A stretch of 64,000 nucleotides of DNA from NCBI GenBank assembly GCA_033557835.1, contig JAWQRO010000014.1:1-64000 (forward strand), written 5' to 3'. The number at the start of each line of letters is the position of its first letter. Position 1 is the stretch's first letter. The notes under the pieces are model-generated. The model was not told the origin of the DNA and searched no databases. It worked only from the letters and a program-made list of their open reading frames with translations. The position numbers and the translations under genes are program-made. Of the stretch, positions 51,600 to 62,000 are shown in pieces. The DNA comes from Helochares maculicollis. Taxonomy: Eukaryota > Arthropoda > Insecta > Coleoptera > Hydrophilidae.

Positions 51600-51940
51600 C
51601 TAAACTGTCTACAATTAAGAAGATGTCAGATAATACTAACATTCTGATGAAGCAACAAAGAGAAAAAAAGAACAATCCTGATGGAATGCAAACTATAAAC
51701 AAAACTTACATCGAAATCCTCAGCAACAAATATTGAGCAGCAAAGACAGCAACTAGGAAGTTCTCAACAGTAAGAAATTTACATCACGGAGGCTCAATCT
51801 CTTCTAAGTTATTTATAACCATATTAGTGTAAGTTTTCAGCGATTTAACTCGGAAAAATAAGGGACTAGAAATCAATGGTGAGATGACATAGTCCTTGTA
51901 GCAAATATTGAAATGTTCGACTAATTTATTCTCCCATTAA
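51600..51940 (+). mobile_element. RTE-like LINE reverse-transcriptase relic
   Basis: From 51782 the plus strand reads HHGGSISSKLFITILV, the (R)QGxxxSPKLFI block of non-LTR reverse transcriptases. After one stop codon it continues VFSDLTRKNKGLEINGE in the same frame. After a frameshift it gives DIVLVANIE, the segment around the catalytic ADDIVL motif. The order and spacing fit an RTE-type element. Stops and shifts make it inactive. The 5' limit is unclear and may reach about 51250. Confidence 0.7.
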
Positions 51941-54900
51941 ATATTAAGCTTGTATATATAATTTAGTAATCATAAATGAATGTTCTGTTTTAGTTTTGAT
52001 AAAGAACCGCAGATAAATCTGTCAAAAATTAAATTAGTTCTTCAAACAAAATCATCAAGAACCAAAGAAACATGCTTGTTTTTCAAACCATTCTAAATCT
52101 GCAAAAGATGAGTAACTTGAATATCAATGCAAACGCATTTTTTCCCACTTCTTTCTTATCTCAAACTTTATTAAACAACAAAAATTTATTATTATGCAAA
52201 ATTTTATGTATTTTATGACAATATGGATTCTATTGCTAAGAAAACTGTCATAAGCTTTGTAGACTGTCCAAAAATTTCAATGCTATAACTTTGTATTTGC
52301 CAGCTTATCTCCTTAGGTGCTTGATTTACAGAAGAATCCTAGTCTTGTCCAATTTCCATTTATGTTGTCATTAGAACTTAGGTGCAAAATACAGCTGATT
52401 TTACGATTTGTATTTTTTTATTGCATGACAATAAGAATCATTCAAAATTTTTAAGTATAGTACATCCAATGCTTCAATGGAGTGGAAATTTTGATACATG
52501 TGTAATATTTAAATTTGCTTTATATAAATTTATACTAGTGTATCTAATTCTCAAATCATAAATAAAAAGTACGTTTGCAACACACATGTACTCCATTTTA
52601 CATTTAAAATGAAATTAATTTCCAGTCACACTGAAAGTATTATAATATTTCAGCAAACAGAAAAAATATAGCTATATAATAGGTTTAATTATCTTTAGTT
52701 CTGCCAAATATATTCAAGTGTTTTCATATTTCGGCCTAACATATATGTGAAAAGGAAATTAATTATAATTCTTGAAGTTTAGCATTGTATGTTAGCAAAA
52801 TATAATAATAATCATGTTTGGTTAAAAAAATATACATCAGTTTATCTGATTAGATTGAAATTTCATCACTAAATTTTATTTTATTTACGGATGATTTTAT
52901 AGATAGACACAATTGTGTATTACATGGCTCGAGAAAGACATTTTGGGCACACCATATTTTTAGTCATTAAAATAGAAAACCTTATTTTAAAAGCAGCATT
53001 AAATTGAATTGAATATACATGAATTTACCGTGAGGGATGTCTGCTATTTATCATATTAGACAAAGTCTACCTTGCTCTACCTATTACAATTTTTTAAATA
53101 TTGTAGAACCGTAATTTACATCTTAATGGAGTAAATAAACAGACAGTTTTGTCAAAATCGTTCAGTATCTTCCTTATTTACTATTACGAGAGCTACATTA
53201 GAAGTAAATAAATATTGATAAATATTCACTTACATTAAACTTTGAGGTTATGTTGATTATTTGGATATTTCTTAATTTAAAAGCAGTAACGCTTAATCAA
53301 ATGCAATTTTAAACATACTTACACTTCAATTGAATCAGCTTCAATGATTTTTCTGGCGAATTAGGTTCGATTTGATTAAATTTGCTTTCAAGGGCGTTTC
53401 TGTTTACCAGACACCCTCTTCCTTTTGAGACCTTTTATAGGTCATGTTTACATGCTGTCTTATGCACAATGTTATTTAATATGTCTGTAACATTGCTTCA
53501 TTTTGTATATTTTTAGAAATGATTAATAAGAGAGCGCAAAAGCATTTAAAAAATGCAAGCATTTAGTAATATTTTTAAAATAAATTGAATACTTCTTCAG
53601 CAAGTGTAGAAATATTTGTACCTACAACAAAAATAAGATTGTATGAATGATATGTCGATGGCCTAGTTTCTCTTTTCATTATAGATGCTTACTTATAATA
53701 TATTAAATTTTAAAATTGATTAATTTTCGTACTAATACTGTACACATATGAACCACATACTGAGAGCAAAAACAGGATACTTAATAGTGACAATGTTAAG
53801 AATACAATATTCGAATTTTAGTTTTTAACATGTTTAATGAGGGCTACAATCTTTTATATTCATCGACAACATTTTATGTAGATACAGAATGCATAAAATT
53901 TAGGAAATGTAGACTTGCTGATAATTACTAACTTATTTTCATAAGGTATTAATGCAAGATGATTTTTATATACCTACTAGGTATACATATGTCTACTTGC
54001 TTATAGTATGAATTAAAATAACTATTATTTCTATTACACTGCACATTTGTAACATTAAGCAACTATCATTATAAAAGTCGATGCCAAGATAAAGGCACAA
54101 TGGTTTAAATGCAGCTATATTTCCTGAAACGTTGATTATAAATGGTTCACATATCATTTCAGAGTGTGATCTACTGTTTCAAATACTATTTGTGTGATGC
54201 TAATAAGCAGCACATAGTCATACCACAGTGCAGCAAATGCATATAGTTAATACTTTCTCACATCAAGAACTGCACTTTCTTTAAGTATTTGTGGTTCTCT
54301 ATCTTAATTATTAAAGAAAGAATATAAAAATTAGGAGATTTTTATTGTGAGATTGTGTCAAAATACTGTGCTATACAGCTTTATATCCTTGTAAGGAGGG
54401 TATATAAATATATGTTGATAAAGCTTTCAAGTGTAATTATTCCAACTGTGTATTGAGAACTAGTAAACATAGAAATTAAATATAAAACTGGATATTAGTG
54501 TTGTACATATTTTTATAATATATTATAAATAATTCCTAACAGTGAGTAATATTGCGATTTAGTCATTTTTATTGGATACAATTTAAATGAAAGACAATTA
54601 GTTGTGTGCATATATGAATTAGCGTTCTTCTTGGGAGAGGTTTGTCCTTAAAAATGTTGGGTCCATTTTGGCTAGGTTTTGAATGTACTATTCAGTTTGT
54701 ACAGATTTGGAACAAAAACAATTTCCTAATAAAGGCACATAATTGGCAACAAAGGCGGGAAATGTGGCGAAATTTATTGTAAATCAATGAAACACATCCC
54801 GGTTTATTAATATTTAAGTTTAGCCACAAATTATTTTGTTCCAGTTGCTATCTGAAATCTACTTTGCGACGCGGGAAACTTTGAGGTTATAACAACAAAA

Positions 54901-55300
54901 TGGACCCTTTATTCATCGGACAAACATTAATTCACCCAGCATTTTTAATTGTTACTGACAATTTAAAGATGCATGTTATTATTGATATAATGGGCAGGTA
55001 TACAAAATGCACACACGGGCGTGAGTGACCCTGAATCTCTTTGTGTGTTACGATAAAGAAGTGTTGTGGTGTTGTTTCTCTGCTGTTTTTCAATCCGATT
55101 AACCACTGGCCGTGCAATTGAAGCAGCTAGCGGCAGTACAGCGTCGATGATTTAGGTTATGATGTCGTTGCAGAGGGTATTATTTTTTTAATTGTGATGG
55201 GGGGATGCGATTTTCGCAGCGTTTGCGAAGTTTGTTCGTGTGATGTATATGATGGATAAAGGGGTGAATTAATTTGGATGTACCTTCTTGTTGTTTTTAG
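51941..55300. other. Gene-poor AT-rich intergenic DNA
   Basis: No coding region, RNA gene or repeat recognised on either strand. Composition becomes GC-richer towards 55100 as the nejire promoter approaches. Confidence 0.4.
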
Positions 55301-55359
55301 TGAATTTTCTTTCCCTACGAGCAATGCGCCAAGGTTATGGATGTGAATCGGCTATGTTC

Positions 55360-55560
55360 GGTTCGTAGATCGGTGACGTCACAGGTGACGAAGGACGCTG
55401 CGTCACAGGGTTTCTTCCGGAAAGTGTCGACCAATGGTGTTTGTTGTGTGTAGCATGTGACCTGCGCGGGCCAATAGTCGCGTCGGTGGAATATAATAGA
55501 CAGAATAGCCTGACAAGCGTAGAAAAAGTTTGGTGAAAGAGCCGCCATTTTGCGAGTTCG
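55360..55560 (+). promoter_or_regulatory. nejire (CBP) promoter with perfect CRE, ETS, CCAAT and YY1/Pho-like motifs
   Basis: A CpG-rich, TATA-less block. It contains a perfect palindromic CRE, GTGACGTCAC, at 55373-55382, and a CRE half-site CGTCA at 55401-55405. There is an ETS-type CTTCCGGAAAGTG at 55414-55426. CCAAT boxes lie at 55431 and 55471. A YY1/Pho-type GCCGCCATTTTG is at 55541-55552, where transcription of such promoters often begins. Motifs are read directly; use is inferred. Confidence 0.6.
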
Positions 55561-56076
55561 AGATCGCGTTGAATTTTGGATAAATTGTTGAAATTGTTGT
55601 AACTGATGTAAATTAAAGGGTGAATTTTTCGCTTCGGTTGTTGTGATAAATTCGTGTAGTGGTTCGATCGAGCCGATGTTTGTTAAAAAAGTGTTTTAAT
55701 CGTTGCGTTGTTGCGTCGATCGTCGAGATCATTGTGCGGTCGGTCGGGTCTCCGTCACAGAAGATGGTGAGAGGCAATCGGTGGAGTATCTAGTCGGCCA
55801 GTCGCACTACTCCAAGTTCATGATGGCCGATGGATGACTGTTTTTGGTTTATTATGTGCCTTGAGAGATGCATCGCCTCTCGGACACTTGGTACATCGAC
55901 ACTTTGCTATCGGTTCTTTACTATTCGAGATTATAAATCATGTGTTTTGTGTTTTAATCGCGGTAAATAGTGGATAGAGCAGAGAGAGTGTCTAGTGAGT
56001 GACTCTACGAGCATTGGGCAAGTGCCTCGGCAAAGGCTTCGTAAACAGGAGATTTCACTCACACATTATTTTTGCT
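55561..56076 (+). other. Probable nejire 5' UTR with upstream ATGs
   Basis: GC-richer leader between the promoter motifs and the start codon. It contains upstream ATGs (for example 55764 and 55820, the latter a five-codon frame ending at 55837), so either translation is damped by these or an intron removes them. The reading frame of the protein stays open upstream of ATG 56077, but there is no earlier in-frame ATG. Confidence 0.5.
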
Positions 56077-59000
56077 ATGGCCGATCATCTGGTAGATGGG
56101 CCTCCAAATGCCAAAAGGCCGAAGCTGGACCCCTTTCAGGGGCCCTCCGATTCAACGGGTAAGATACTTTACCTTTTTACCGCATTTACTCTTCAACTTC
56201 GACAGTCTATTTATCTCTTGGCGTTTTTCGTTTTGTTCTCTTCGCTCCGTTCTGTTTATATTTTTAAGCACCCGCTACTTTTCGTTCATATTCACCAGCA
56301 TGTCGTTTGCTGTCTGTATCGGCGTCCAAGACAAAAATCATCTTTCTCTCTTTATCTCCCAAATTTCTAAATAAATATATAATTTACACTCAACCCATAC
56401 GTTGTAGTGCATTTGTTCTTTGGCGCTCACCTCTTTTATCCATCCATCTACCTACCCACCGACATTTATTATCGCAAAAGAACGCGCCAAAGGCGTTCTT
56501 ACACCAAGCAACACTTCCAAGATTCGCTAGTCGGTCTCGATGATGGGCCCGCCGAAACAGCTGTTCCGAAGGCCCCAAAATTCGCCTCCACATTTGTTTG
56601 AATCGCATCACAACAAACATGGCTCTCTCTCTCTTGTGTCATGTGTATCTATCAGAGTAGTAAACATTTTTGCTCTTGAACTTTTCTTGGCATGTTTTGT
56701 TGGTTTGATTGGTGTCGGCCGCTTTGCTTGCATGATTTTTATTTGAAAGCTAAACATTAGAGGCACCCTTCACGAAAGGCCCAACCACCTTGTTTTTATG
56801 ACTGCCCCTATTAATGCAAAAGACAGAGCTTATAAATTTCAAGACACCAACAAACACTAAAAACAGAGACAAACTCTATTTAAAATATTTCACACTTAGG
56901 CCAACACATTACTTAATATTACACATAAATAAACATTGTTTACTAAACTACAACTCTTAAAGCAAACAATTTTTAATCATTAAACTGCTTCTTTTCTGTT
57001 TTAGCCCTCAATTTTTAGGAGCAGTTTCTCGATATTTAAGCAAAAAGTGCTTACAAGCCAATGCAGAAACAGCGTTTAATAGCAATATTCAGACCCGATA
57101 GTATGATTCAATTAATATTGTTCGAGCAAAAGTCTTGTTCTTTCACACTTGCTTAAATGATTGCATTTGTCCATTTGTTTTCTTTGAAGTGATTTGAAGA
57201 ATCAAAGTGTAACTTGATACTAGGCTTCTATATTCTTACTCAAGTTTGTGCTTGATGCAATCAAATCTTGAGATGTTTTTGCAAACGTTATCGGAATTAG
57301 CTTAGACATTCAATAAACTAATGATTGCAATGAACAGGAGTTTCTGCTTACATGTATCGCTACTTACACATTGCTATTACGTACCACTTCCTATAGGTAC
57401 TAATATTTATAAGTAGCACTTCGTGTAATACTATTTACATATTTGATTGCTTATTTATCTCAAATTAATGATATATTTTTATGTTGCCTTCAGTCTTGGT
57501 GTTTTTGTCCACAGCTGGAGACGAGTCGAAGTTTCATTTGTCAGCTTCGTCTCCATTTTTTTGTTGCTAAATTGTAATTAAATGAAGTGGTACATATATT
57601 GGAGCTTGAGCAATAAAAATAATACCAATAGTCTTCAAAATTCTCACCAGAACTATTATTTCTGAAGAATAAGCAAAATTTTATTTGGGCCAGTACTACT
57701 TACGACAAAAAATTGTAGGTCAAAGGTTGACTCTCGTTTTTGACAAACCCAGAGACTTGCTATAAAACGTAAAACAAAAGCTTGAAGTTCTGAAGCAATC
57801 GCGTTTATCAACAGGAGAAAAGAAACCCTGAATTGCTTCATTATTCTACACATAACTCAAAATCGATGGCATCTCTTTCGTCTTTTGACCTGTCAAGTTT
57901 TTTGTTCTTTTATATAAAAATGCTTATCTATTGATGTGTTCGCTTTTTCACTTACAAAGTTTTGCAAAAATTCAGTTGCTGTCTTTACGGCTTTTAAACA
58001 CGTGGCTTGTTAGCTTCTCTTCTTCTAAAGTGCTCAACATTTTATTCCCCAATAGAAATTTGGTCATTAGTGGCTTTAAATTTGTGGCTCATTGGCTCTT
58101 TTTTCTTGCAAATAAAGCTCATTCCCTCATACAGCAAAACCACAGCTTTCTATCGACAATCGCTTTGCCTCATTTGTCCAAGCAAATATTCTAAAAATTG
58201 AGCAAAGCTTACAATAATCCGTAGGTAGTTGTTATGAGATCCCAGGAACTTGTCCTGATTAATCTCATCTGTGTTATACCAATTTTTAGTTAGTTTATCG
58301 CACTCATATAAGGAAACAATACACTAAAAACAGTGCACAAGTAATTTAAGCAATAGCATTTTACAAATACGTTTTATATTGCTATAAGCTTTTTTGTACT
58401 TTACAATATTATGAACACTTACAAATTTTGTTTATTCTGCTATTTAGTTCAGTTTTGCTTACTTTCTAACATGGCTTTTAGGAAAAAGTACTAGAAATAA
58501 GGAAAGCAACAAATCTGATATGTATTTCGCTGTTACGGTTTATACTTTAGTTTCTAGAGAGAAATATATGTAAGAACTTTACAAATTTTGGGACGAAGCC
58601 AACAGGCTACGTTCTTTCAATTCTGGCTATTTTCACTAATTAACAGTTTAAAAAAAAATTCAGTGTTAGACATAATAATGTTTTTTGTCTTGACTCCACT
58701 AATATTGGTATATTAAATCTACCAGTAATATCAATATCAATATAAAATTTTTCAGTAGAGTTTTTGAGCATATTATTAATTTTATTGCTCTAAATCATGC
58801 TTCATAACAGACTTTGTCTTTTAATTGCATGTGAAAAAATTGCAAGGAGACAAAACTGACAAGTTATAGGCTTAGAATGGGAATATTCTGAAAGATCGGA
58901 GGAAGAGAGTCACCAAAATATTCAATAAACCTGCTCCAGCTCTGCTCCTAAACTATTATTGAGGGCATAACAACTATAAAATTTTATAAATTTTAGTTTA

Positions 59001-62000
59001 AATTTGATTTACTTACACTTTTCCAGGCTGAAGAAATTCTTAGATTCCAATTATAAGCTTCTCTCATTTCTAAGTATACTTTTTCAGATTGTCTCAGCCA
59101 TGTGATTCCTTGCGTAGCAATCACGATATAAATTTATAGGTTCATCAGATTAAGGCCTTTTAGGCTTGGGTCTGATAAATATGTAATTAATGAATTTAAC
59201 ATGGAGAACATTAAGTCTAAGATTATTCGACGCTCTAATAATGTGTAATATTAATATTAAAAAAAAAATGTTTTTGTGTATGGATATACCACAAGCAAAA
59301 TTTTATTAGAGAAGATATTATTTATATCTATAGTTAAAAATTATTTTTAACGTCTAGATGATTTAGAATGTCTAAATTTTTAAATATAAGTAAATTTTTG
59401 CATGATTACAAGCAAACTGCTTTGCAAGCAATATGTTTTACTGTATTTTAACTTCATTATGATCTGGTAGATGGTAAGGTCGCCAATTTTGGACAAAAAT
59501 TCAACCAATTGTTCTTTGCTAGTTACGAGTCGATGTGGCTATACTCTGGTTATCACAGTCTTCTGTACAGAAACTTCCTTTACTATGTTGCATACATATA
59601 AAATTTTCTATTGTTTTTCAATAAACACTTATCAACACCTATAATGATATAGATCTTTTCAGATGTATTTTCGTTTTCCTCTGATACACCTAAGATTCAC
59701 TACCTAGTCTTATCATAATAAGGGATTGAGAGACTGCTGCTACTAAAGGTCCAAAAATTCGCTTCGACGGTTATTTTGGCTGCGTTGCATAAAACATGGC
59801 ATCATCATGTCGTGTATATCTAGTAGAGTAGCAAAATATTTTTGTCTGGATCGTTTATTGGCATGATTTGTTGATTTTTTCGAATTGATTGGTGTCGGTT
59901 GCTTTGCTTGCATGAGTTTTTAAAATCTCCTAAATACTAGGGACAAATTTTTTATTGTGTCAAGCAATTTTTTTGTTTGCATTCGCAATTATTTAAATTT
60001 ACCTCAAGTTACAAAGATCAGCTTGCCTCAAACTGATCACTAAGTTTCCATACAAATGGATATTGTTTACTATATAAAAAACTCGACAACCACTCAGTTT
60101 TAAATGATCTTTCAGTTTCTTTACTGCCTCCACTTAAAAAAAAATATTCAAAAAGCTTCTGAATACAATTGGAAAAAGAAATTGATTGATGACAAAAAAT
60201 TTAAGAAAATTTAATTTGCCTTTGATAGTTTTTAAAGACAGTTTTGAAACCAATAGCTTTTTTCAGTTGAGCAAAAAAATTAGAAGCTTTAACAAGCGAA
60301 AGTTGCATAAAATGTTAAGGGGATATTAAAGCATTTACCTCAATATAAAAAGGAAATAAAGTAATTCACTAAAGATAAAAGCTATTTGTGACTTGGTATT
60401 CCTTTATTTTAACCAAAATAAATAAACACTCATAATTAAAATACTCCATTTTCTGTCAAGTAAACTTCTAAAGAAGGTAGCTGTTTATAATTACTGAGTG
60501 CTTACTTGTTTTTGGTATGGCTGTGAGAACCCTATTGGCACAAATTGATACCCTAGTTTTTAGTAGAGGAAGCAAATTTTTGCACGAAAGCGCTATTATC
60601 GTTAAACATATAAAATAATAACTAAAAAATAAAAAAAAAATGCTAAACTCTTCATATAATTAATTTTTTATTTTTCTTCTGTTTAGTTTTTAAGTTCCTC
60701 TTGAGTTTGATTTTATAATAATTTTTATATACCTAACCATTAGTGTCGATGCAACATGCTTTCAACAACACCTATGGCTTGGGGCCGGGGCCGGGACATG
60801 GCCTGGGACAAGGTGGTGGACATCCGAATCCACATCCACAGTATTGGAATATGCACCAACACCAAAGTAAATACCGCCTCATAAAAAACACATTTTTTTC
60901 TAAAATCATTTTTAAAAAATTATAGATTTTTTTTTAGTCAAACCTCAAAATTTTGTCTCCTCTGTTTGTGTATGTCACACCCTTCTGATGAAACACTCCC
61001 TTTTTAATTTTTATATGTAACATTTCCATATTATATGTTTATCCCACATAAGTCCTATAGGATCTTCCCCAAAACTCTTCGCTACTAATAAACTAACATA
61101 ATTATTAAATTCGAGAAAAAAATACATTAAAATAACTGCATAACCCGACTAATAAAAGACAATTAAAATCGCATTTAATATTAAATTAACTATTATAATA
61201 TTAATAATAAATACATTTATTTTCTGAATTAAAATGTACTTGGACAAACGTGCATGTTGCATCTCTCTATGACAACTGTCGATAATCTATATTTTTTGTA
61301 TAAAAAGCTTGGTTTTTCATTTAAGTATTTTATAGTTTGAAATGATTTCTGCATTCTGTACATAAGCAATTTCTTTAGATTGTTGTTTATATTTGTTGTG
61401 TTATGATTACGTTATTGTTTTTGTTAAAAGCAGTGCACATCTTTGTATTTTTGTACATTTTAATATTTTATTTGACTCTTTTAGGTGTCTTAAACTTTGA
61501 AATCCATATATTTATTTTTTTATAAATAATGTGCTACGTTTTAAGGTTTTTTAAATATTTGGTTTCAATTGGTTTAAATTTGTTAATGAACAATATTCAA
61601 TGCAATTTTATGTGCCACCTCCTAGATGTTTTTTTTTTATTGTAGTTCATGTGGCATTTTCTTAGCATTCGTTTAGTTCCATTCCCAGTAGATCATCTTC
61701 ATTATCATCATCACTTCATCATCTTTTTTCAAAAACATCAATAGGTTGGTTCTAATGTGTAATTTTCTTGTTAGATGTGTTGGACATGTTCGATTTAGAA
61801 AATGAACTACCTGAAGAACTTATAGGAGGATCATCATGGGGTGGAATGAGCGACAATATGGGCAACAGCAAGCCTCCAGCTCAAGGGCCTGGGCCTGGTG
61901 GCTTGCAGAATGGTATAGATGGGCCAGAAGGGCAAAATGTCCTTCGACAACAGATGCAACTTAACCATCACATGTTGCCTGTAAGTTATATAATGCAATG

